This document shows positions 1-13,000 of a DNA stretch of 43,926 nt, one piece after another. The DNA lies in contig LWCA01000176.1 of NCBI GenBank assembly GCA_001642005.1, forward strand, positions 1 through 43,926. The letters are read 5' to 3'. This stretch comes from Intoshia linei. Lineage: Eukaryota > Orthonectida > Rhopaluridae. Positions within the stretch are counted from its first letter, which is position 1. Each line of letters begins with the position of its first letter. The notes below the pieces were generated by a model. The model worked only from the letters and a program-made list of their open reading frames with translations. It was not told the DNA's origin and did no database searches. A program made the translations under genes and the position numbers.

Positions 1-480
1 CGGACCGTTAATTATTTCACATTTTTTGTTTTAATAAAATATATCGGAAAAAAAGTATATGAAAACTAAAATGCTTTTTTCATCATGAAGGCGTCACTTA
101 TTCAGATTGAAATTTTTTGTGTGTGTTAACAGGATACAACTGTACTACCTGTAAATTTTTTGAAATTCTAGGGCTGTTTTCATAAAAAAAGAAGGGTAAT
201 TATTAAAAAAATAAAAGTAATTTGTGGTTTTGGCCCTGAAGATATAATTTTTTTAAATTCTCTAACTTATTTGATTTTCAAAAAAAAACACAATTAGGGT
301 TTTTGACCCGTAAGATGTTAGTTTGGGAGGTTGAAATTTATCTTATTATTACCCCGGAAAAAACTGTAATTGAAATATGGACTTTATAAAATTCTAAGAC
401 TGGTGGTTATTTACATAAAGTGGAACACACACACAAACAAATATGGCGTAGCATATTATATAAGTAAGGATAAAAAATAA
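1..480 (-). repeat. Dispersed repeat R1, reverse copy
   Basis: This copy shares long blocks with 27640-28400 and 43320-43926: CATCATGAAGGCGTCACTTA, GTGTGTGTTAACAGGATACA, GTTTTGGCCCTGAAGAT and GTAAGATGTTAGTTTGGGAG. It ends in a CA-rich run followed by ATTATATAAGTAAGGATAA. It lies in the intron after exon 75. Confidence 0.75.
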
Positions 481-681
481 ATAAAAAAGATTAAAGTTTT
501 TTTATAATTTTAAAATATATGTTTTAGTCATGAATAGTACAAAATATTTCGCGATCCCTGAAAAGTTATACAGATCCCAGTTTAAGAAAAACTGACATAG
601 ATGATATGCACACCACGTTATGGCGAATAGTAGAGAATACTGCATATTTAAAATTTTAAATATGTTATATTATGCATAGAC
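481..681. other. Intronic sequence, no gene seen
   Basis: AT-rich intron. On the minus strand the text AGTTTTTCTTAAACTGGGAT resembles a hAT-type terminal sequence, but no partner end was found. Confidence 0.4.
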
Positions 682-1097
682 TGAAATAATTGAAACCTCT
701 TTCCCAAAAAATTTGATATAAAGTTTTCAGTAGCTTGTAAAATTCTATCAGGTCTAATAGCTCTGATTAAAATAAGTCGCTGAAAAGCGTCCATGTGTCT
801 ATCTAATCTATCAGGCAAGGGTATATTTTCAGGGTGTTCACTTTCACACATATATTTCCATTGCGTTTCTTTACCGTCACGCAAAATACGATCAAACGTA
901 TCTTTGAACCAATCAAAGTGAATTGCTAGAGTCTGTAAGTTATAAAACTGTTCATCAGTCATCCATTCAAAGCCTTTTCTAAGCAAAGAATATTTTGACT
1001 CTGTAGAATTCAGTTCAGTCATTACAGTTGCCGATAATGTAGGAGATACTAAATATTCTCGAAGTCCAGTTTGTATTTTATAAATAGTTGCAAAAAT
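682..1097 (-). CDS. Dynein heavy chain exon 75: end of AAA6, lead into C-terminal region
   Basis: The exon reads IFATIYKIQTGLREYLVS and later FDRILRDGKETQWKYMCESE, followed by HPENIPLPDRLDRHMDAFQR. It matches DQISRNEKMWKIWFDKENP and [29 protein letters not shown] of DNAH5. LPD-LD followed by FQRLILIRAIRPDR is the conserved D6 signature and is well kept. The donor is either at 681 (GTCTAT) or at 696 (GTTTCA); both leave phase 2. No further exon is visible in 1-681, so the gene continues beyond the left edge. Confidence 0.88.
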
Positions 1098-4000
1098 CTA
1101 TGGAATAAAAAAATTTAGTAAAATTTCAGACTCTAAAAAGTTTTTAGTAAAAACCTCTACTGCCAATAAAGTAACAAAAATAAATTTGTCTTTGGATTTG
1201 AGTAAAAGATTCATATTGAAAAAAGTTGTGTATGTAATTTTTTCTAAAACAGCCTTTTGAGAAGATCGTTCCGCGTATTTGGTAGAAATGTCCAAAATTT
1301 TAAAAAATTGATTTAAATTTATCTTGTACATTTCATCAATATTTTCCATGCTTTTGCAAACCCTATAGCACACGATAATTCGATCAATTAACATTGAATG
1401 GGATTCTTTAGATTTTTCCAATAATTTTATGCTATTTTTATTTTCTTCCAAACTAAAACAAATTTATACTCATCAAACTTGAAATTACGATGAGTTGATT
1501 TCATCGTATTGGTTTTTTGTAGATATAAGCATTTTTGACACACGTTTATCGTATAAAATTAAATCTTGATTCATCAACTCTTCAAGCATTTTGATTTCTA
1601 ATGATTTTAAAGATTCCCACATTGTTTTAGATTTCTAATTGATAAATTTACAATTAAAAATAATAATATTTTTTACTTGATGTAGCAATCCTTGCTCTTC
1701 AAATAGATGTAATTTTTCGTTTTTTATATATTTTCCAAAAAATAAAATGCGTAAATCACCTGAAGTCAAATTTATGCAAATTATATTCAACTGATGGACA
1801 AAGGAAGACGGCATGTCCATTTTAGATTCACAGGAATGTAAAATCAATCTAAATTGTGGAGAACAAACAATTTCACCATTGCTCGTCTAAAAATTTGATT
1901 TATATTAACTATTTTTATAATTTGTCATAAATTTACCGTTAATTTAAATTTCTGCTTATTTATTTTAAATTTATATTCATTATTCAAAATACATTGCAAC
2001 AAATCATTTTGGAGTAAATTATTCAGTTTTACATTATTAACTATCAGAATAAGTCCATCGCATAAGCACTTTTCCAAATTTTCATCAAAATCCTATACAA
2101 TGGTTTAATATAATAATTATAAATTAAAGTATTTGGATATATAAAAAATACATAGTAGTCAATGTAAATTGTTTCATGTGATTCCTTTAGTGATTCTGCC
2201 ACCCAATCTATAATTTTCAAATCTGAGTCAAATATTATAGGCCAATCTGTTAGTTCAATCGACAATTTGACCAGTTCAAAAGTTTCAACATAGACTGGGG
2301 GTATTTTATGATTAGAAAAATATTTACAATTAGATATCTAAATTATCATTATATTTTTTTACAAAATTAAATTACCGAAGTTAAAAAGTAACACAAACTA
2401 ATATCTTTAAATAAAAGTTTATTTGTATGAGGTATTTTTGAATCATTCAAAATTTCTGTAAATTCGTCGATTAAATTCTTTTTTCTAAATTTTTTATTTA
2501 GATTGAAAAACTAGATTTATTTTTTAACATTTCATTCATATTCACTGTATAATTTGGTGAAAAACTCAGTTCAGATCAGTCTATTTTTAATTAAAAAAAA
2601 TCATCAACTTTAATAAATTAATACACCATTTCATAAGTAATACATTAACTTTATACAATGTGTGAACTAGGACCAACAGTCTCAATTATCATAGCTAAAT
2701 TGATAATTATATCAATTTCTGTCATCTTTTGGTCAATTTTTGGTGACCCAGTGTGAACCCATTTACAATACTTTCCACAAAAGTAATTAGAATAGTTTAA
2801 AACTCCAACCAAGTTATGAATCAACTTTTTTATAGGATAATTTTTAATATTTAATAAAGAGGTAACAGATGTTGGAATTTTATCCCAAACCTAGACGACC
2901 GCTACATTATTTTTTCAAAAATCTAATTTTTTATCCAAGAAAAAATAAATTTAATAAAAAATACAATTTCAAACCCTCATAAAAATATACGATTTTACCA
3001 AAACGTTTGAGAAACGTCTACTTAAATTAAAAATCCAATTTTACCAATGTTTAAGGGAAATATCCTCTTTTTTCAATATTATTTTTTGTGACAATCCGAT
3101 TTTACCAAATCTTATGAGTAACAACTTAATAATCCAAAACCCAAAATAAAAAATTAAATTTTACCAACGCTTAAGGGAAATATCCTCTTTTTTCAATATT
3201 ATTTTTTGTGAAAATCCGATTTACAAAATTTTATCAGTAACAACTTCTTAATCTCAAACCCAAAATAAAAAATTAAATTTTACATACGGTTAATAGAAAT
3301 ATCCTCTTTTTCTAATATTTGTTTCAAAAACACGATTTTACCAAAGCTTAAGGGAAATATCCTATTTTTTCAATATTTTTATTGTGATAATCCGATTTTA
3401 TCAAATTTTATAAGTAAAAACTTCTAAATCCAAACCCAAAATAAAAAATTAAATTTTACCAACTCTTAAGGAAAAATCTCCTTTTTCCAATATTTTTTTC
3501 AAAAAACACGATTTAACAACTTATAAGAAAAAACCGTTAATTTTTTCATAATAGTTTTATATTTTATGTTTCCTTTGAGACAAAAACATAATTATTTCGA
3601 AATGAGGGTCCGTACACTATTTGAATCGGGAACCACTGATTTAGAGACTGCAACGCTTTGATAATGTTTAAACATTTTCGTAGTGAGAATACAAACATTC
3701 GACTTTTTCATCAACTACTACAAAGACAGCGAAATTTTTAAGAATTATTTTATAATTCCTATATCTGAGAAAATATCCCAAAATATCTCGCGCCAACTAA
3801 ACTTATATTAAAGAAAAACTAAACAACTACATTAGCATTTTTAAGGGTCTGAAAGATTAATTGATTAAGTAAATTCTACCACACTATACATTAGTTTAAT
3901 TTTTTAATATTGAAATTACAAATTGTCTCGACAGCTAACAGCGAAAGTAATGTAAGCTGCTGCTAAGATGCAGTTATAGATCAAGATTTCGTTGCTATCA

Positions 4001-7000
4001 TACACTTCAATATATGCAGACCATTCTGCTTTTAAATTGGAAAATCTAAATGATAATAATAAATTTAGGATTCTTCAATTACAAAAATATACAAAAATCA
4101 TCCATTACTACTGTAGTTAAATGTATTTTTAGTCACTCTCTTGGTACAACACATTCATTATGCCATTATATATTTATATAATATAACTAGGACAATATAA
4201 TAAACTCTACAATAGTTAAGAAATAAAAAAAATTAATACTAAACTGCTTTTTTGACCAGGATGGTGTCATTTTGTGAAATTGAAAAGTTTTTCTATTTTA
4301 ACTGGAAATAACTATTACCATTTTAAAGCTATTGAGATATTTTAACAAGTTTTGATACCAGTTTATTTAAAGATACTGGGTATTCACAAAATACTTTAAA
4401 AATAATTAAATATAAATAGGAACAGTTTTCTGAAATACCGACACATATATGTTAAAAATGACCCTTTAATGTTTCAACTTTAAAAAAATTAAAAATATAA
4501 AATATTATCAAGTTAACCTTTGAAGCAAATCATTCAAGGTATTTAAACGAGTGCGTAAATCTTTTATTTTACTTCTCATTCCATCATTATCCTCTACACA
4601 AGAATCAAATTTATTTTGGAAATTTTCCATATCAGTAGAAAGAATTTGGTACGCATCTTGATCAAAAGAATTACTATCATCAATTTCAAAAATGCTATCT
4701 TTTTCATTCTATATTTTTTGATATTATGAAAATTCAATTGATCAAAAACCTGTTCATTTATCATTGTTTCATTCCCTTCTTCAATTTCCCAACTAAGTTC
4801 ATTTATACGATTTTTGATCATATCTATTTCAAGCTTTTCATGAGAATAATCTACCAAACTAATAATATATTCGAGAATTATTAATGCGTCTTCACTGGCA
4901 TGTTTTGCTTTTTCTACACTTAAAAAATGTTTATTTTCAATTGTAGGAGTGTGATGTCCTTCATTATTTGAGAAACAATCGGGAGAAATGTACATTTTAA
5001 CACCTATATCATTTCAATAAATATTAAAAAAATAAATACAGTCTTGGACCTAGAATCTAGGTCTTGTTAAATGATTAAATGATTGATATATTTTTTTATA
5101 AGAGCGAGACCATTTTATTATATTTAATAGAAAAACTACACCTTTTTATGGATTTATAGTTATTTTACTAATTTGAACGTTGCAAAAATTCCATTAATAA
5201 AACTTACATTTTATGATATCAGTTGATAAACCGTCCACCCAAGATATATTATACAACATGTCAACAAAGCGTGTCGAGTCACATACTATATTTTGTATAT
5301 TTGACCACTCCGTAAATAAATGAGCTGTATCTTTTCCAATTGAATCTGGTAGGTAAGTTGATTTTGAAGCTAACAATTAAAATTTAAATAATATTCTAAT
5401 TAGACTAATTAGTTAATATGAATAATTTACTAATTCTTGATGTCACTGAAGGTGAACCATCACTATATTTGGATGGCTGAGTAGGAGATGTAATTTTTTC
5501 AACAACAATTAAAGCTAGTTCCATAATTGAATGAACGACAGAAGGTGGAAATTGCAAATTTCTTAAATTTTCCACACATTGCCTGTTTATTTTGTTTAAA
5601 TTGTGTAATACCTATAACATTAATAATAATAATTGTCAAAATAATATAACCTTTTCTTTAAAATTTTCTAGTTGTTTATTACTTAAATCGATCGTCAATT
5701 TTTCATATTCCTCTGATAATTTTTTAATTCTCTTATCTTCCATACTCTTGTGAACACGATTAAATTCATCATCATATTCATCCATTTCATCTAATTTAAT
5801 TGATCCGGTAAAATGAAATTAAAATAAAATGTACCGTTTTCCGCTAAAAGAGAATCCGATTCTGCATCACTTCCAAGATCTTCCATTTTCAGAAAATCAT
5901 ATAAAGTATCATTGTCATCATTTAGTGCTTTCATATTTTCAATTTCTGAGCATTTATCGACCAATAATCTAAAACAATCCTCATTGTTGTTCAAAGATGT
6001 TTCGTATTTGTTATTAACTTGCTCCAATTCAATTTCCACTTTTTTAGATAGTTCAGACATATCATTAAGAGTACATATTGCTTTTTTAAAATTGTTATAC
6101 TTTGATTCTCTTTGTAAGCACATTTTTTCGTATAAATGTTTAAATATAATCATAAATCTTTTATTGTGAACTGAACAAACTGATAACGGTTTATAAATTT
6201 TGGCATTCTCATTTTTGTAAAATTTGTTTCTAAATTTAAATTTTTTTTAGTTTAAATTTTTTAAATATTACAAAATTTCTTCATTTAAAATTTTCTTTGA
6301 AAAGGGACCAGAATCGTTTCTATCATTTTTACTCTTTTCCAAGTCTTTATCATTATTAGTGTCAGTCATGAAAGATTTGTATAAAGATTTTTTATAAATA
6401 CATGAAGAAATATTTACAAAAACATCAATAACAAGTGATCTAAATTTTTTTTAAATTCACAAATTGTTAATTAAAATTATATTATACATTTTGTTTCACC
6501 CAATTTTTCCCCATATCAATAAAATCGATAAATCTATAAAATTGGATCAAAAAAACTGGCCTTAACACCCTACCGAATCTTAATCTAAAATTATCTTCAA
6601 AATCTTTAAAAATATTTAAAAATTGATTGAAAAAATCCCTTAAAACTCTACCACAGTTTATCTTTTTTTGATTGTTTAAAGTCAAAAAATAAATCATACT
6701 TTTATCAAATTTTTAAGAAAATATGCATTTTCGCCAAACCCTAAAGAAATGAATTAAATTTTATTATTAGTATGGTAAATCATTTTTGTTCAAATACATG
6801 TGTATTGAGAAAAAATTAATTTATGTTACAATATTGATTGTGATTTCCCGGGAAATGACAAAAGTCGAAAATCAGGAAAATAAAAATTAAATTTTCCGGG
6901 AAAAATAAAAAATTTTTATTCATATATAATATAAAAGCATTAAAAATATTAGAGACCTTAATTAATTTTAGCAACAAAAAGAAATTTTATTTGATTACTA

Positions 7001-10000
7001 GATTGAAATTTACAAATTTAATTAGAAAAAAATTTATTTATTTTAGATTGTTGAAAAAGTAAAAGAAAAATCGTTAGTAATTTGTGGTTGGAATAAGAGG
7101 TTTTTAAAAAGAATATTGGAAAAAGAATATTTTTCCATTAAGGGCTGAAAAATTAGATTTTTTTATTTGTGGTTTCATGAAGTGGATTTTAGAAAAAAAT
7201 ATCGGTGTAAGTCAATTTTTCCATGAGAGCTTGAAATGGTATTTTTGATTAAATTTTATTAGTGGTGGGATTTTTGAAATGGTAAATTTTAAATATTATA
7301 ATATAATCATATTTTCATAGTAGTAACAAACATAAATCAAATACAGGTATGTCTTATTTTTTTTCGGAAAATCCCGGGAATTTTGTCTCGATTTTTTCCC
7401 CGGCACAATCACTATGTTACAAAATTTAAAAATAAAAAATGTATATAAATTGAAAGATATTTTTAATTGTTAAGATTATTTTAGATTAGATCGTTTTTTA
7501 AGTCTTAGATCAGTGTTATAAAAATCAATTAATATTAATTATTACGCAGTTTCTTTTGATATCAAATTAGAATCATCGACAAGTTCATTTAGATTAATTT
7601 CATAAATAAATCTATTTTTATTAATATTCCAATCATCTATCCAAATACATTGACAATTTTCGACCAATGCAACGTAATTGCTGAAATTAATGAATTTTGA
7701 TAAATGGTATATAATTGAAAATACAAAATGTACCTGCATAAATTTTTTAATCCATCGCCAGAAATATTGACACTAAAGACCAAATGCAAATTTTTTAAAA
7801 CTCTAGTGATAAAAACACTTTTTAGTGTCTCTCCATTAAAGTCATTATGATTTAAATTAATAGAATGCGATAATTCCTAAAAATACAATCAAAAAAAATG
7901 TTATCATTTCTAAATTGAATGATTGAAATTGTATAATTACATCAAACAAACTTTTTAGTTCTTCTTTACTGAAGAGTTGATAATGATAACCATTACGAAT
8001 AATACAAGTAATCATGTCCCAAACACGCCAATCTGTAATTGAATCAGCCTGCAAAAATATATTAAAATTAAATTGTATTTTATAATTACAGATAAATAAA
8101 TTCCCAACGGAACTCCTTCAATACCACAAATTCTAATTGCTCTTCGAAATATGTCTTGCATACCTGTAAAATTCGTCGAAGTTAGGCATTTATCCCGTAT
8201 TCCTAATATTGCAAAAGAAATTCTGACAATTTCGGCAATATTTGAACCAGCATTACACATGAGCAACAAATTTCCACTAAAAGTTTTATACATGTAGTTT
8301 TATGAATGTACCTTCTTTCATAACTCAGTGTTCTAGTAATTTTTAAAATGTCTTCAAGAAAAACATTATTAAACTCGACATTTATTTCAACATTTCGAGG
8401 TAATTGATTGTATTGTTTCACAAATTCTCTAATAAAATTCAATTTAATAAAAATTGAAATAATGTTACATTATTGTACTCATCATTTCATCAGGTTCATC
8501 TACCATTTTCATTTGAGGCTAATTGTATAATATTAATCAATAAATAACAAAATGATGCAATTACTTTAAGTTTCTTTTCTCCATCCAGTATTAATTCATT
8601 TTTTATATTTTCTGTAGATAAAATTGAGAAATATTTATCTGTCATCAATTCAAGATTAGGAAAATTAGAGTAAATAATATGATTCAGTTTTTCATCAAAC
8701 CATTTATAATCCACCCATTGGCAAATTGACTAAATTTTAAATTATAGATATATTTTCCGTAATTGCCAAAATCGTGCCCATTTTCCTAATTTTTATAAAT
8801 GGATTTTCGTTACTAAGCATTTTATCAGTATAATCAAGTATACATATATATATATACAATAAGTATACAAGTATATAATATAACATACATAACTAGCTTG
8901 GATGTTTTGTACTTCGTACAAAGAGCACCAAGCTCTGCCCAGGGCGGCTTTTTTAATTTTACCAAAAAAATAAAATCTTAAAATAAAAATGCTACTATTC
9001 ACTATTACCAGTGTGTTAAATTAATAACTTCAAACGTGAAGATAATTTTTTATTTTTAAACTATAAGACGATTAATTATATCAAAATTTTTGTTTTAATG
9101 AAATAAGTAAAAAAGGTAAAAAGTAAATTGATTCCCTTAAAACCGTTTTTAAAATAGGGTAAAAAAACTACCTAAAATCCCTTGAAAATATGGTAAAAAA
9201 ATTTTTTGAATGCATAATTTTTTTAAAATTCTGAGACTACAGTGAGACTTGTTAATAATGAACCCTAAATGTCAGATTTTTGACAGATTCACTATTAAAC
9301 ATTTCTGTGATATAAATTAATATTTTAAGAAATTTTTAAATAATAAAGTTAATTTTATCTTATTAAATAAATTGGTACAATAGTAATTATAAAAATCGTT
9401 ATACCCATAATTTTTTAAATTGTTTTCATCCAATTTTTTAAAGATTTTAAAGACCCTTAAAATGTTAAAATTATTCCCTTAAATTCCCTAAAATTCCCTT
9501 AAAAATTCTACAAAATTTTGGACCCAAAATTATGTTTAAAATCTTTAAAAATTAAATGAAAAAATTTTCTCTTAAAGTTACACCCAAAAATTTAGTCAAA
9601 AAATTAATAAAATCAAAATTAAAAACAATTTTTTCTAAATTCATTATATTATGAATTTGAACAATTTGAATAAAATAACGAACTTCCATAATCTTTACAA
9701 AGGCGTATTTACAATCTTACAAAAAATCATTAACTATAGAAAATATGCATTATTGAGAGTGTTCATTATTGACGAGTCTGACTTTCATTTTCATTTTTTG
9801 AACAAATGGTAATCTGTGGTTTTGGCTCTAAAGATATTACCTTTTGAAATTTAAATTTTTTTAAACAATAGGATTTGTTTGATTTCCAAAAACAAGAATA
9901 ATTTTTGTTTTTGACCGGAAAAAATTCTAATAGAAATGTGGAATTTTTAAAATTAAAAAAATAAACGATGACAGCCAGACTAACAAAAATTTTTATATAA

Positions 10001-13000
10001 GTTAGTGCATTTGTACATTAGGCCTTATGCATTGAATGCAGATAAAATACATTAATATTATTAATGATTTTTGAAAAATTACATCTCTATAGACTCTATC
10101 CAATTCATGTTTCCATAAAGAAATGATAAATTCTTCGTTTTCCCACATTTCATTATTGATAAGAGACAAAGCCTAAAAAATGTTAATAAAATTTTAAAAT
10201 AAGCGTACATATATAACATGAGAAATTTGATGCAATGAAATGCTCATATATTGATATCGACCAGTTATATACATGGGTTTAAGCGTATCATTGACAGACT
10301 TGTAAATTTCAAATGTTGCATTTATAATTGTATTTAAAATATTGGGTACTACAAAATTTACAGATTTTTCGTTTGAAAAATAAATCTAAAATTAATTTAT
10401 TTAAAAAAATAAATTAAACTTAATTAACCGATTTAACTAATTTTTAAAATTATATAATAAAATATTATTTACTAGACTTTTTCCAAATATTATATTTAAT
10501 ATATCGTCGTCAGATAACTCTTTCATATATAAAACAATAAATTTGCGCTAAAATGATATTAAAATATATATTGTTTATTAATATACTAGCAATCTACTGG
10601 ATAATCGTTTTTTAATGGAATCTTTATTATATTGACTAAAAGTGGCACAACAGAAAAAGTTGATATCCTGTAATTTAATCATTTCAAACCTTTCATCATA
10701 CTGATACAAAAAATTATCACAAACTACTTGACGAATCAGCTAAAAATAAAAATTATATTCAGTTTACTGAAATCAGAGTCAAACCTACCATACCCTAGGC
10801 CTCGACTAAATTTTTGTAAGGTGGCCTTATTTTTTCAAATTCAACATTAAAATAATTATATTCCTGAATATATAAGTATTTTGTGTGGTAACTTTAAAAT
10901 TTCAAGTCAAAACGTTGCCTCAAAATCCTTAGAGAAGCGTTTAGTGGTTATCAGACACTATGTATCGTTTTAAAAAAAAATTTTAGGGTCCCATTTTTCA
11001 TTTTTGGTGACCTCCAGATTGATGGGTTCGGCTCTGACTAAAATAATTGAAACAGTGAAATTTAATTTTACTTCGAAAGGTGAATTTGAATTATTCATTG
11101 GCAAATGAAAATCGTCTATGAACATTGTTAAACGTTTTCCTTCTTTAGCTCCATAAATAAATCCTTTTCTGTGAACAAGTCCATTCAGAATATTTTGCTG
11201 AACTTGACGTGGGGTTATGAATTTTGAAAAATTTACATGTTTTGTAGCGTAATACATTTCATCTAATCAGAATCAGAATTTATAAGTTATTATTATTATT
11301 AATGAAATTAAATTTATATATTTGGAAATTTACAATAAATTTCATAAATTAATATACCAAAATTATTAATAATTTCATTGAGTAAATATGATTTTCCTTG
11401 AGCATTACTTCCAATAATAAAAACATTTGAACCAACATTATTAGCATATTCAGCTAGTGTTTTAATACACAACTAAATTATTCAAATTATTAACAGGGTG
11501 GACAACGCGCTCTTGATTTTCGGAAATATTTTAACTAGATTTAACTTTAATCATATTCTTGGAAGCAGTCAAAAATTACGCAGACCGGCAGTGGATAAAC
11601 GTTATACTAAATGGATTTGAATCTTAACCAGAGTATCAAATGCATACTATGCACAGTATTTTCATATAACTAGATACAGTGGTTTCTGTACAATATGAAT
11701 GTCAAGGGACCGGATATCTAGAATATTCATAACAGAGTTGGTTGTACAATATAAATATGAATTAAGAATCAAGTGAATAATAACACAAATGTATAAGTAT
11801 TTATTTTTGCAATAAAAAAAATAGTTTCTAATTCTGTTGCTATTTTCAATTTTTTCTTTTAAAAGATCTTTCTTTTATAATATCTGGTTTCATCACAGTT
11901 AAATATGTTATTAATTCTATATTTTTCTACAGCTTCAGAAAATAATTCTTTCCATTCTTTTATTTTAGACTCGCTTATTAATTTTGATTCTCCTACTATT
12001 TTTTTTTAAAAAAATTTAAACAACCAGTAGAGGCTTTAAAATCGTTCAAATTCAAAAGACTGGCAATTTCCAGCGCCTTTTCTTTCAATTTATTGCCACT
12101 TATACTTATATTTAATGTTGTTGACGTTGAAACTACTGATTCAATTTTCATACATTTCCTTAGGCGGTTGTCTCTTCTAATTCAAATTTAAATTATTACA
12201 ATTAAGAATTTCTTCACGATTTTTTAACAACTTATTTATCAAACCTACTGAAATTGAGTGTTTGGTGGCTAAATATTTTTGAGATCGATTTGAATATTCG
12301 TCAAACAGTTTAATCAATTTTATTTTATCATTTATCGAAAAATCTTTTTCTCTTCAAATTCAAATTCAAATTCATATTAAATGGTTACTTTTCTGAAATT
12401 TATAAGTCACGTGATAAAAAATTAATACAAATTTATGTTTATTTACACAAATTCATATTCACAGTTCACATTGAATGAAATTCATATTAAAAATTTTTTC
12501 TCATAATAAATACTATACAAATCTAACTTTTATTTTGATGAAATTCATATAAGCGTGAATTCATATTATACAGTATTCATATTAAACAGAAACCACTGTA
12601 TATCATTAAAAGGTAGAAAAAATATACAGATTTAATGAAGCGGGCCATTACGATGTTCCAAAAAATTTTCGTCTCATGTCACCCGAGTATTATTTTTATT
12701 CAAAATTGGAACACCTCAATTTACGATTGAACCAAATAATTTTCAAATTACCGTCTGGCTAGTTTCAATGAAATGAGAATTGGTGTTTCTTGAAGAAAAC
12801 GTGACTCCATTTTTACATTCTTCTAATTTTGATATCCAGGGATCCCACTCTCCTGTTTCGTCTACATAATAGTCATATATAGATATGTCGTGATCATAGT
12901 CTGGAAATCTAAAAAAGTTATTTTGTATAAATATATTATAGTAATACCGTATTCTCTCTAATACTCATCATTCTGGGGATTTAGAAAAAAATTTATAAAT

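Noticed and set aside
6482-6697. Minus-strand frame of 71 codons in the intron between exons 60 and 61.
   Set aside because: It is composed of minisatellite-like repeats (GRVLRDFF and GRVLRPVF units), and skipping it keeps the dynein phase.
8793-9002. Minus-strand frame of 69 codons.
   Set aside because: It spans the hairpin element and an AT microsatellite; no protein similarity or splice context.
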